In this document: positions 1-7,029 of the stretch, in pieces
Numbering within the stretch: the stretch's first letter is position 1
How the letters are laid out: each line of letters starts with the position of its first letter
Source of the DNA: Mycobacteriaceae bacterium
GTDB lineage: Bacteria > Actinomycetota > Actinomycetes > Mycobacteriales > Mycobacteriaceae
Direction: 5' to 3'
Assembly: GCA_013362555.1 (NCBI GenBank)
Contig: JABFVX010000472.1
Span: 1 to 20,963 of the forward strand
DNA length: 20,963 nucleotides
Notes under the pieces: generated by a model
Database searches by the model: none
Told to the model about the DNA's origin: nothing
What the model saw: the letters and a program-made list of their open reading frames with translations, nothing else
Position numbers and translations under genes: made by a program

Positions 1-1
1 G

Positions 2-658
2 GAAGCATGTAAAGCGGAGATGGAGTGTGCCGGCCAGCCGTGTGCTGTGACGCAGGCGCCGAGCGCGTCTCCGGCCGCGGCTTCGTCCCCTACGGCAGCG
101 CCGCAGGGACAGCAGTTGATCCAGCAGCTCACCCAGCTGGTGCAACCCGTACAGCAGTTGGGCAAAACGCTGACCGAGCAGGCCCGAAAACAGGATGTGC
201 GGCAGCAGGGTACGCATCACGCAGGCGCGCTCGGCGCCGCAGGCGTATTGGGAACCACGCCTGCACACCCGGTGAAGGCGCACAGCGGAGGCCGGGCGGT
301 GCCCGGAGGCTCCGTCCCGCATCAGCAGCCGCAGGTGTTGCGGCCGTTCCAGCAGGGAGGTGTGCGGGTCGGCGCCATCTCCAGCACAGTGGCGTTGCCG
401 CTCGGTGTGCAGTCAGCGTCGACGGTCGTCGAGGAGACCGTTACCACCGCCACCGCGACGTCAGGTATGTCGATGGTGCCGCCGGTAGGGCCGCTCGCCA
501 TGGCCAGGGCCGCGAGTGAAGACGATGAAATGCACAGCCACGTGGCAGCAGGCAGTAACAGCGCGGACGTCGTCAGTGTTGTCGAGGCTATGAGCGCGCC
601 TGTCGTCGGTGAGAACGACCGGCTGGAAGAGCCACCGGATAAAGCGTTGACGCTGTAG
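2..658 (+). CDS. PPE-like protein, C-terminal part (5' truncated by window edge)
   Basis: The frame is open from the first complete codon and ends at the TAG at 656-658, so this is the last 218 codons of a gene that begins outside the window; the ATG at 20 is probably internal. The visible part is low complexity: an Ala/Pro/Ser-rich start with three cysteines in the first 14 codons, a short helical Gln/Leu stretch (QQLIQQLTQLVQPVQQLG), and a Gly/Pro/Val-rich tail. The tail resembles the end of the PPE protein encoded at 1097-2080. Both have a VVE/IVE-x-V-x-T stretch, then SGM, then GP followed by an acidic SED(D)E-H segment, then APxVVG. On that basis I infer a PPE-family or PPE-tailed ESX substrate. 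The N-terminal PPE domain is not visible, so family membership is inference only. It precedes the PE-like gene by 78 bases and is probably co-transcribed with it. Confidence 0.6.
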   Translation, partial: EACKAEMECAGQPCAVTQAPSASPAAASSPTAAPQGQQLIQQLTQLVQPVQQLGKTLTEQARKQDVRQQGTHHAGALGAAGVLGTTPAHPVKAHSGGRAVPGGSVPHQQPQVLRPFQQGGVRVGAISSTVALPLGVQSASTVVEETVTTATATSGMSMVPPVGPLAMARAASEDDEMHSHVAAGSNSADVVSVVEAMSAPVVGENDRLEEPPDKALTL

Positions 659-736
659 CACCCAGACCGGTGTCGGACGCCGCGCCCCGATCACACTCGT
701 TCTTCGTAATCCAGCGCACAACAAGGGAGAAATCTC

Positions 737-1054
737 ATGGACGGCCATTTCGCCTTCGATCCCGCCCTCGCAGCCCAGGTCGCGCAGCGGCTGGATGCGC
801 TCGCCGCGCGTTTGGAAACGGATCTGGCGCAGACCCGCAAACAGCTCACCGTGGTCCCCGCGGCTGTCGACGACGTGTCCAAGCGGGCCACCAAGACGTT
901 CAACGCCGTCAGTGCGCAGTACCAGCAGGCCTACGGGAACGGGGTGCGAGAGCTGCGGAAATTGGCCGCCACCTTGAGGTCTCAGTCGACGACGGTACGC
1001 AGCACCGAAGCGCGGCATGCCGACCACTTCACGAAGTTGACCGGCCAGGCCTGA
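737..1054 (+). CDS. PE-family-like small ESX protein
   Basis: This 105-residue, nearly all-helical protein starts at an ATG preceded by a good ribosome binding site (AGGGAGA, 8 bases upstream). Two amphipathic helices are predicted around residues 9-36 and 42-80, separated by the VVPAAVDD turn. That is the layout of a PE domain, and the region after the turn (residues 44-80) resembles the second PE helix. The PE dipeptide itself is absent near the N-terminus (DPALAA stands there), and no YxxxD/E secretion motif is present. Size, helical pattern and position directly before a PPE gene (42-base gap) and an espG gene are the reasons for the call. In mycobacteria PE and PPE proteins form a heterodimer that EspG escorts to the ESX machine, and the same role is inferred here. 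It could alternatively be classed as a generic WXG100-superfamily protein. Confidence 0.7.
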   Translation: MDGHFAFDPALAAQVAQRLDALAARLETDLAQTRKQLTVVPAAVDDVSKRATKTFNAVSAQYQQAYGNGVRELRKLAATLRSQSTTVRSTEARHADHFTKLTGQA

Positions 1055-1096
1055 CCGAAACGATGACGCAGGGCGGCAAGCGGAGGAAGTGGTTCG

Positions 1097-2080
1097 ATGG
1101 CCCAACCGCATGAAATCGGGTTCACCGGCCGAATCTGGGACGCAGTGCCCGCTGAGAAGCTGGTGAATGACCTGGAGAACGGTCCGGGCGTTTCGTCGAT
1201 GGCGGAGGCCGGACTCGCTTTCGCTCGCCTGGCGGCCGGGCTCGGTGCGGCCGCTGTCGAATTCGAGCTCATCCGCGCTGATCTCGGGCAAGCATGGGAA
1301 TCGCACCACAACGCGGAGAGTCTCGGACGCCTCGCTTTGCTCGGCGAGTGGTTTGCCGAGGCGTCCGCTGCCTCCGCCGCGAACGCCGCGAAAGCCGAGG
1401 CGCAGGCCGCGGCCTACGAGATCGCCCGGCTCGCGATGCCGAGCGGTTCGGAGTTCGCGGCGCTGCTGGCGCTGAAAGCGACACTGCTGCAAGGTCATGC
1501 GCTCGGAGGGCCGCTGACCGCGGTATCCGCGGACCTGGAAGACAGAACCGATGTCGCGAAGGCCGCGGCGGCGCGCGTCATGCAGGAATATGAAAGGGCC
1601 ACCACCCCACTGGCACAGCCGTGGACACAGCGGGAACCTCCGAAGCTCACTTCCGAGGCGGCCCTCGCGGCTGAGCAGGCCAAGCAGGAGCAGCCGCCTG
1701 CCAGGCCGGCGCCGTATGCCCCGCCGGTCGCGGCGCGGCCCGGCGGCAATGCGGCCTTTCCTCGGGTGCAGACCGCCTATCGCGCCCAGACGATCGTGGA
1801 AGCGGTCGCCACCGAGACCGTTGTGCAGACCAGTTCCGGCATGACTGTTTCCGTTGCTCCCGCAACAGCCGGTCCGATCCCGCCGGGTTCAATGCTCACC
1901 GGCGCGCAGTCCGAGGACGAGCACCGCGTCGCCGTCGGGCAGGCCGGGCCGGGCGCGGGCAAGGCCGCTGACCAGCTCGGCCTCGACGCAGGCCACACGG
2001 TCGCGCCCGCGGTCGTCGGCGGGCTGTCGGCGACCGCGCAGACACCACCCCGGACCGAGCTGCCGGATGGGGCGTCATGA
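1097..2080 (+). CDS. PPE family protein (ESX substrate)
   Basis: The 327-residue product starts at ATG with GGAGGA eight to nine bases upstream. Residues 8-180 read as a PPE domain: a short N-terminal motif region (VPAE at 17-20 where PPE usually stands), a long helix pair, a Trp (W67) at the helix turn, an alanine-rich helix (EASAASAANAAKAEAQAAAYE, about 88-108) and the LAMPS segment that normally reads VP/TVPP. The WxG motif is degenerate (WESH). After residue 180 the protein becomes Pro/Ala/Gln rich and ends in a Gly/Pro tail similar to that of the gene at the left edge. PPE proteins pair with PE proteins and are secreted by ESX systems with help from EspG; here the PE-like gene is just upstream, and the espG-type gene overlaps the stop by four bases (ATGA), so co-expression is very likely. 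Family assignment is firm. Substrate function is inferred. Confidence 0.85.
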   Translation: MAQPHEIGFTGRIWDAVPAEKLVNDLENGPGVSSMAEAGLAFARLAAGLGAAAVEFELIRADLGQAWESHHNAESLGRLALLGEWFAEASAASAANAAKAEAQAAAYEIARLAMPSGSEFAALLALKATLLQGHALGGPLTAVSADLEDRTDVAKAAAARVMQEYERATTPLAQPWTQREPPKLTSEAALAAEQAKQEQPPARPAPYAPPVAARPGGNAAFPRVQTAYRAQTIVEAVATETVVQTSSGMTVSVAPATAGPIPPGSMLTGAQSEDEHRVAVGQAGPGAGKAADQLGLDAGHTVAPAVVGGLSATAQTPPRTELPDGAS

Positions 2081-2865
2081 CGGCGATCACCGGCGACAGC
2101 TTGCTCGCGGTTGCCGGAATACTGGGAGTGCAGACCTTTCCGGCGGCGTTGGCAGTCGCTCCGAAGTACGACCACATCGACGCATGGCGCATCGCGCACG
2201 ACGAGACGATGTCCGAGCTCAGCGCAGGCGGGATCCTGGACCAGTATGGCGACGTGGCCGACGAGCTCGCCGCAGCCCTGCGCATTCTGGCCCGGCCGGA
2301 CCGCCAGCTCGCGGTCCGAATCTACGCGCCGGACGGTGTCCGCCGAGTGTGCTTGGCCCGCCGCGGACTCGACCACGCGCTGGCCGTGCGCACCGGTGAC
2401 GACTTCGACGTGCGGTTGGTGTGGGGCGGCGACGACCACGCCGCGCTGGCTCGCCCGATCTTGGCGGCGCTCGGCGCCGCCGAGGCCGCTGACGTCCCGG
2501 TGTTCGGCGCCGAGTCCGCCGAATTGCGGGAGCGGCTCGACGAAGCGCGCGGCACCGCGGAGTTCAGTGATCTCGCTTTCCATTTCGGGGCAGCGGAGCG
2601 GGACGCGGTGGCGTTCGGCATGGCGATGGCGAGCTGCCACACGCGCGCCGAGATCACGGCCTATCACCACGACAACGCCGTTGCCGTGCGTGCGCCCGCC
2701 GCGGTGGCGGTGTATGACACCGCGCGCGGCCGCGTCGTCGCCGGTCCGACCAGGACCGCCGACCACCGGACCTGGTCCACTTTCGCGCCTGGCACGGACC
2801 ACCGATTGACGCAGGGCATCTCTGCGCTGATCGGCGCCCTGCCGGGAGAAAGGTGGATGCCGTAG
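2077..2865 (+). CDS. espG: EspG-family ESX secretion chaperone
   Basis: This 262-residue cytosolic protein has no signal peptide or membrane segment. It overlaps the PPE gene by four bases (ATGA), so translation is probably coupled. EspG-like features are a mixed alpha/beta N-terminal half, a central stretch beginning with LAARPD-type residues (ARPDRQLAVRIYAP, about 72-85), and a C-terminal segment with VAVYDTARGRVVAGP followed by WSTFAPGTDHRLTQGI and LIGALP. The latter matches the conserved EspG end, where a strand with D-T-x-x-G-R precedes a W-T-x-x-P-G-x-D motif and a final helix. The length fits the family (about 260-300 residues). EspG proteins bind the tip of the PPE helix bundle in PE-PPE dimers, keep them soluble and deliver them to the ESX ATPase. 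Position immediately after the PE-PPE pair supports a dedicated chaperone for that pair. Which ESX subtype it belongs to cannot be settled here. Confidence 0.88.
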   Translation: MTAITGDSLLAVAGILGVQTFPAALAVAPKYDHIDAWRIAHDETMSELSAGGILDQYGDVADELAAALRILARPDRQLAVRIYAPDGVRRVCLARRGLDHALAVRTGDDFDVRLVWGGDDHAALARPILAALGAAEAADVPVFGAESAELRERLDEARGTAEFSDLAFHFGAAERDAVAFGMAMASCHTRAEITAYHHDNAVAVRAPAAVAVYDTARGRVVAGPTRTADHRTWSTFAPGTDHRLTQGISALIGALPGERWMP

Positions 2866-2928
2866 AGGTCGCGACGTTTCGGCAAACGAAGAATTCACGA
2901 GACCAGTATCTGGAAAGAGGTTTGAACA

Positions 2929-3261
2929 GTGGCAGACAACACTCAAGTCAGGCAGGGGCCGTTCCGCAAAGCCTATGGGGAGATGGGCGCGGTTATTCCG
3001 AGGATCGAGGCTACGACGAAAAGCCTCGATGAATTCGTGCGGAGTGCGGGCGGGTGGGACGGTGATGCGCGCCGCGCATTCAACGAAGTGCAGGGTGCGA
3101 TCAAGACCCGCCTGGACAAGCTGAACAAGGACATGACCGCTTTGGAGCACGCACTGGAGGAAGCGGGCAAGCGGTACGGCGGCGCGGACCTCACCAACTC
3201 CGACGGCTTCAAGAAGATCCACTCGTTCGCCGCGGAAGGCGACCGGCTGACCAACCTGTAG
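2929..3261 (+). CDS. WXG100 protein, EsxB/CFP-10-like partner
   Basis: The product is 110 residues, starting at a GTG with AAAGAGG eight bases upstream. It is a helical hairpin with the diagnostic W-D-G at residues 43-45 (SAGGWDGDARRAF) and a C-terminal secretion signal YxxxD at residues 83-87 (YGGAD), right after the second helix. The presence of YxxxD marks this as the CFP-10-like partner, the one recognised by the secretion ATPase EccC. The following gene encodes a second WXG100 protein lacking that motif, giving the usual heterodimer pair. The 63-base gap behind espG has no terminator that I can see, so it may belong to the same operon. Family assignment is firm. That the pair is secreted by the machinery in this window is an inference from linkage. 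Confidence 0.93.
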   Translation: MADNTQVRQGPFRKAYGEMGAVIPRIEATTKSLDEFVRSAGGWDGDARRAFNEVQGAIKTRLDKLNKDMTALEHALEEAGKRYGGADLTNSDGFKKIHSFAAEGDRLTNL

Positions 3262-3307
3262 TCAGCGGCGCCGAGGACGACAGTTCGAATACCAGGAAGG
3301 AAAACCA

Positions 3308-3619
3308 ATGGCAGGCGATTACGACTTCATCCATTACAATCCGGGCCAGATTGCGGGTTTGATCGAACAGCTCAACAAGTACGAGGGCGACCTCACGACG
3401 GAACTGAGCGACGCGGAGACCGCCAACAGCCACCTCATCGATCCCGACACGTGGTCGGGGGACGGCACTGGTCCTTACAACGCCACCTACAAGGCGGTCA
3501 GGGAAGATCTGCAGTCGATCATCGCGGTGCTGAAGGACGCCACCGAAGAGGTCGACAATGCCGCGAACAACATGAGCCACACCGACAAAGGCGTCGGCGG
3601 TCTGTTTCAGCACGGCTGA
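3308..3619 (+). CDS. WXG100 protein, EsxA/ESAT-6-like partner
   Basis: The product is 103 residues, starting at ATG with AGGAAGGA eight bases upstream. It forms the typical WXG100 hairpin with W-S-G at residues 49-51 (PDTWSGDGTGPY), preceded by a helix (about 13-41) and followed by a long helix (about 57-90). There is no YxxxD/E near the end, so it is expected to ride out as the dimer partner of the preceding Esx protein, as ESAT-6 does with CFP-10. A 46-base gap separates the two genes. It is the last gene of the leftmost block and is followed by two consecutive hairpins before the convergent eccE gene. Confidence in the family is high. Confidence 0.93.
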   Translation: MAGDYDFIHYNPGQIAGLIEQLNKYEGDLTTELSDAETANSHLIDPDTWSGDGTGPYNATYKAVREDLQSIIAVLKDATEEVDNAANNMSHTDKGVGGLFQHG

Positions 3620-3631
3620 TCTCGCTATCCC

Positions 3632-3667
3632 CTGGGCCCCTGCGTTCGATCGAGCGCGGGGGCCCAG
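3632..3667 (+). terminator. Near-perfect 36-bp palindrome, likely terminator of the Esx block
   Basis: Thirteen bases after the second esx stop, the sequence folds on itself around TCGATCGA (3646-3653). The outer arms CTGGGCCCC and GGGGCCCAG pair perfectly, and only two G-T wobbles (3641/3658 and 3645/3654) interrupt the 18-bp arms. There is no T run, which is common for actinobacterial terminators. It is followed directly by a second, longer hairpin. Confidence 0.65.
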
Positions 3668-3680
3668 TCTCGGAGCGTGT

Positions 3681-3745
3681 CACAACCTCCACAATGACCC
3701 GTGAAGTGCGTTGGATGCACTTCACGGGTCATTGTGGAGGTTGTG
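3681..3745. repeat. Long palindrome, copy 1 of a three-copy family (bidirectional terminator candidate)
   Basis: Perfect 29-nt arms (3681-3709 and 3717-3745) flank a 7-nt loop (GTTGGAT). The inner core AATGACCCGTGAAGTGC recurs at 17021-17037 and, with one change, in the copy at 6966-7029. The element lies between the convergent Esx block and eccE, so it can end transcription from both sides. See the copies at 6966 and 17009. Confidence 0.85.
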
Positions 3746-3760
3746 CGCCGGTCGAAGCGA

Positions 3761-5455
3761 TCAGACTGCGCGGGAGACGGTTTCGGGGGCCAGATAGCGG
3801 TGTTCGTCGGGCGTGCTCACGACGCGGAGGACTACCGTCGACGTCGCGGTGGTGACAGCGATACTGTTGGGGGCGTTGGGGGATTGGATCACAGTGACAT
3901 CGGGATCGCGCAGCTGTGGCGTGGAACCGACGTCGCGCAGGTGGATGAGCGTCGCGGCGGGAACGGAGTACGGCGGCTCAACCCCGTCGTACACGATGAC
4001 GTTGCCGCTGCGGACACTGCTCGACCGCTGCAAGTCGTAGCGCGGGTTGTGCAGTGACAGCAGATGTGCGGAGTCGACGGCAGCCGTCAGGCCCGACCAT
4101 GCTTCGGTGCGATGGGTCTGCACCACGATACGCAGTCCGGAGGCCACCGCGCGCAGGATGAGCTTCTGTGCCAGTTGCAGCGTTCCGATGATTTCCACTC
4201 GACGCACCCCAGGGCCCGCCAGGGGCACCGCGACTCCGCGTCCCTGGTCGTCCGCTCCGATGAGCTGGCCGCAGCCACCGGTGGGAAGCATGATTCCGGC
4301 GAGGGATGCCACCGGGCCGTATGCGACGTTGGCGCCCGGCGCGGGCGCCGGGCCCGCGATCGGCAGCGTGGACAGCAGCGCCCGGTGCTGGGAGCCGGCC
4401 AACCGTCGCAGCCCGGGGAGCGGCGGCGCCGCAATTGCACTGGCAGTGTCATAACGGACGAGCGCGGACAACGCTACTTCGCCCTGCTTCCCACCTTGGG
4501 TCTCGGCTGGGCGCAGCCGTACCGTGAGCGTGGTCGAGCGGCTCGGGGGCAGAAACACCTTGGCGAAGGTCGCCGAATCCAGCGCAGTGGCCTCGATTTC
4601 GTAGCTGGTGAGTTTCCGGGAGCCGTGCTCGGCCGTGGACCATCGCTCGGTGAGTTCGTCGAGCGGGCTGCCGCCGGTCAGCTGGGCGACAGCCAGGTCG
4701 AAGTGTTCCGATGGCACCGGGAAAACTCGAGTACCTTGTGCGGCAAGGCGATTGGCAACCCTTCGAGTCGCGATGACGGCGGTGCGCACAGTGCCGATCT
4801 CGCCGCCGCCGCGGTTGCTGATCGCTTCGGCGTTGGCGAGCGGGTCCAGCCGCAGCACCAGCCACACCGTCCGCTGGGCGGTGGCGGGCAGCTGTCCGAG
4901 CAGTCGGTGGTACAGCGTGGCCGCGGGGCTCTCGCCCACGGTGCGATAGCCGGTGCTGACCACGTCGATGGCCGACAGTGCGACGTCGAACTGGGTGAGG
5001 CACGACGCGATGTCGGCGAGCGGGAGGGGGCGGTCGGAGTGCGTTCCGGTCGGCGACACCCGGACCGGTGCGGCCGGACCGGGGTTGATGCGCAGCATGG
5101 TCAGCACGCACTGGCCGTCCCACCGCATGCCGTAGACGTCGCCGTCGCTGTCCGGCACGACGGCATTGAACGACTCGTGCGTCGTCGGCGTGGCGCCGTT
5201 GCGGATTCGCCGCCACCCGAACGTTGCCGCCTTGCCTGCCGAGACCATCAGGTTCGCGCCCCGCACTCGGGTCAAGCCGAGGGCGAGAATCGGCGCGCCG
5301 GACAGCACCACCGCGTAGAGCGGGGCGTCGAACGCGGCGGCGACCAACCCGGCGATGGTCGCCAGCAGTGCGCTCGGCAGCACGGCGCGCAGCGGGAACA
5401 GTCGGAACAGCCAGAATTCGGTGCCGTGCAGGGTGGGTTGGGCAGGGCTGCTCAC
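3761..5455 (-). CDS. eccE: EccE, ESX membrane-complex component
   Basis: The product is 564 residues, read leftwards from a GTG at 5455 preceded by GGGAG. Two closely spaced hydrophobic segments near the N-terminus (about residues 20-41 and 46-63) are followed by a long soluble region. That is the EccE topology, and the gene sits among eccB, eccA, eccD, mycP and eccC. EccE proteins sit at the periphery of the hexameric EccB-C-D-E membrane complex in mycobacteria. At 564 residues this one is longer than the mycobacterial EccE proteins I recall (roughly 330-460). Unusually it is on the minus strand, convergent with the Esx genes and divergent from eccB; in mycobacterial ESX loci eccE normally ends the operon after mycP. 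EccE sequences diverge strongly, so the call rests on the two-TM start, length class and context as well as sequence feel. Confidence 0.82.
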   Translation of the reverse strand: MSSPAQPTLHGTEFWLFRLFPLRAVLPSALLATIAGLVAAAFDAPLYAVVLSGAPILALGLTRVRGANLMVSAGKAATFGWRRIRNGATPTTHESFNAVVPDSDGDVYGMRWDGQCVLTMLRINPGPAAPVRVSPTGTHSDRPLPLADIASCLTQFDVALSAIDVVSTGYRTVGESPAATLYHRLLGQLPATAQRTVWLVLRLDPLANAEAISNRGGGEIGTVRTAVIATRRVANRLAAQGTRVFPVPSEHFDLAVAQLTGGSPLDELTERWSTAEHGSRKLTSYEIEATALDSATFAKVFLPPSRSTTLTVRLRPAETQGGKQGEVALSALVRYDTASAIAAPPLPGLRRLAGSQHRALLSTLPIAGPAPAPGANVAYGPVASLAGIMLPTGGCGQLIGADDQGRGVAVPLAGPGVRRVEIIGTLQLAQKLILRAVASGLRIVVQTHRTEAWSGLTAAVDSAHLLSLHNPRYDLQRSSSVRSGNVIVYDGVEPPYSVPAATLIHLRDVGSTPQLRDPDVTVIQSPNAPNSIAVTTATSTVVLRVVSTPDEHRYLAPETVSRAV

Positions 5456-5542
5456 CGGCGGACTCCCATCTTCGACGCACTATAGAATGCCGTCTTACGG
5501 TACCGTGTGTACACCATTGTTGCGCACTCCATCGGAGGTATC
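5456..5542. promoter_or_regulatory. Divergent promoter region between eccE and eccB
   Basis: The gap contains the only AT-rich stretch of the area, ACTATAGAAT (5479-5488). Read rightwards it offers TAGAAT (5483-5488) as a -10 for eccB. Read leftwards it offers TATAGT (5484-5479) as a -10 for eccE. I see no convincing -35 on either strand. Two adjoining perfect palindromes follow, ACGGTACCGT (5497-5506) and GTGTACAC (5507-5514), which could be an operator. Both promoters and operator are inferred. Confidence 0.4.
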
Positions 5543-6952
5543 GTGCCTGCGCAGCTCACCACTAGAGCGCAAGTCAACGGCTACCGCTTTCTGCTCAAAC
5601 GTATTCAGCACGCACTGGTGCGCCGGGACGTGCGGATGCTGCATGATCCGATGCGCGCACACGTCCGCTCCATGGTGGTCGGTTCAGTGCTGTCGATATT
5701 GGTTGTCGCAGGGTTCGCGATACTCGGCTTCCTCAAACCGGTGGGCTCGGTGGGCGACGCCAAGATCATCATGGGCAAGGATTCGGGCGCGCTGTTCATC
5801 GTGCGCGAAGGCGCCCTGCATCCGGTGGTGAACTTGGCTTCGGCGCGACTGCTCACCGGCTCGTCGGAAAAACCGACGTCGGTGAAGGAGTCGAAGCTGG
5901 CGTCGTATCCGCGGGGGCCCATGCTCGGCATTCCCGGCGCGCCGGGGGCGCTGCTCGGTTCGGCACACAAAGGCCAGCGGTCCGACTGGAGTCTGTGCGA
6001 GGCTGCGAACCCGGTCGGTGGTACGGCTCGGCTCGGTTTCGCCGGAGTTCCTCGCCTGGACGACACGATCCGCCCGCTGGCGGCCGACGAAGCCTTGTTG
6101 TTGGCCATCGGCACCCGCGCCTATTTGTTGTACGACGGCAAGCGGGCCGAGGTGGACATCGACAACGATGTTGTCGTGCGTTCGCTGAAACTGCAAGGCG
6201 TGCGTCCGCGGCAGGCGAGCGCCGGTGTGCTCGACGCGACCGTAGCCGTGCCCGCGTTCGCGCCGCCGAAGATTCCGAACGCGGGCAAGCCGGGGCCGAT
6301 CGAGGGCGCCAAGATCGGCTGGGTCATTCGGGTGCCGGGAGTCAACACGACGGAGCTCTACGTGGTGGTTCCCGAGGGCGTGCAACGTATCTCGACGTTC
6401 GTGGCCGAGGTTCTCCGCAACTCGGATTCGCAAGGGCAGAGCGACATACCCGCCGTCGCGCCGGATGCGCTGCGCGGGGTGCAGGTAGTCCACACCCTGC
6501 CGATCGACAACTTTCCAGCGACGAGGCCGAAGATCCTCTCGCCGGACGACTATCCGGTCACCTGTGCGTCGTGGTCGAAGACGGACTCCGACCACACTGC
6601 CGGCCTGACGCTGCTGACCGGCAAGGCGTTCCCGCTGCCTGCGGCGGCCAAGCCGGTGCTGCTGGCCAGCGCAGGTCTGGACAGCGACCGGCTCGATGCC
6701 GCCTATCTGCGGCCGAGCACCGGCGAGTTCGTCCAGACGACTGGCATCGAGCCGGGCAGCACCCGGCACGGCGCGCTTTTCTATGTCGCGGACAACGGCA
6801 TTCGTTATGGCATACCGGACTTGGCGACCGCGGAAATTCTCGGCCTCGGCCGAAGTCCCAAACCCGCACCGTGGCAGATCGTCGGGCAGTTCCCGCCCGG
6901 CCCCGACCTGAGTCGCAACCGGGCCCTCATCGCCTACGACGCCATCCCATAG
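5543..6952 (+). CDS. eccB: EccB, ESX membrane-complex component
   Basis: I choose the GTG at 5543, four bases after GGAGG; a GTG at 5507 would add 12 residues but has no site of its own. The resulting 469-residue protein begins with the family signature (LTTRAQVNGYRFLLKR, residues 5-20, then H-A-L-V-R-R-D-x-R-M and D-P-M-R). One membrane segment follows (about 43-64), then F-L-K-P and a large periplasmic part. Two well-separated cysteines (in LCEA and VTCAS) fit the conserved disulfide, and the end reads SRNRALIAYDAIP, like mycobacterial EccB. EccB anchors the periplasmic part of the ESX core complex. It is transcribed alone: divergent from eccE and convergent with the next gene, with a palindromic repeat right behind the stop. 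Family assignment is firm. Confidence 0.93.
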   Translation: MPAQLTTRAQVNGYRFLLKRIQHALVRRDVRMLHDPMRAHVRSMVVGSVLSILVVAGFAILGFLKPVGSVGDAKIIMGKDSGALFIVREGALHPVVNLASARLLTGSSEKPTSVKESKLASYPRGPMLGIPGAPGALLGSAHKGQRSDWSLCEAANPVGGTARLGFAGVPRLDDTIRPLAADEALLLAIGTRAYLLYDGKRAEVDIDNDVVVRSLKLQGVRPRQASAGVLDATVAVPAFAPPKIPNAGKPGPIEGAKIGWVIRVPGVNTTELYVVVPEGVQRISTFVAEVLRNSDSQGQSDIPAVAPDALRGVQVVHTLPIDNFPATRPKILSPDDYPVTCASWSKTDSDHTAGLTLLTGKAFPLPAAAKPVLLASAGLDSDRLDAAYLRPSTGEFVQTTGIEPGSTRHGALFYVADNGIRYGIPDLATAEILGLGRSPKPAPWQIVGQFPPGPDLSRNRALIAYDAIP

Positions 6953-6965
6953 GGAGCTGGGTTGC

Positions 6966-7029
6966 AACCCCCTCCAGAATGACCCATGAAGTGCGCTGGA
7001 AGCACTTGATGGGTCAGTCTGGAGGGGTT
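6966..7029. repeat. Imperfect long palindrome, copy 2 of the three-copy family
   Basis: The left arm 6966-6994 and right arm 7002-7029 flank a 7-nt loop. The arms pair with two mismatches and one bulged C. The left arm contains AATGACCCATGAAGTGC, one base different from the core of copies 1 and 3. The right arm runs into the TAA stop (7030-7028) of the minus-strand gene, and the left arm begins 13 bases after the eccB stop. It is thus the shared 3' boundary of two convergent genes. Confidence 0.8.

Noticed and set aside
461..3222. Minus-strand open frames of 345 and 481 codons opposite the PE, PPE, espG and esx genes
   Set aside because: They have Arg/Ala/Gly-rich compositions without motifs, and the plus strand carries recognisable families with good start sites.
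3701..4057. Short frames starting inside the palindromes (translations beginning MKC...TSRVI)
   Set aside because: They arise from the repeat sequence itself and lack ribosome binding sites or continuing protein-like sequence.
4064..5485. A 473-codon plus-strand frame opposite eccE
   Set aside because: It has a shadow-like composition with no hydrophobic or domain pattern; the minus strand has the two-helix EccE topology and a fitting start.
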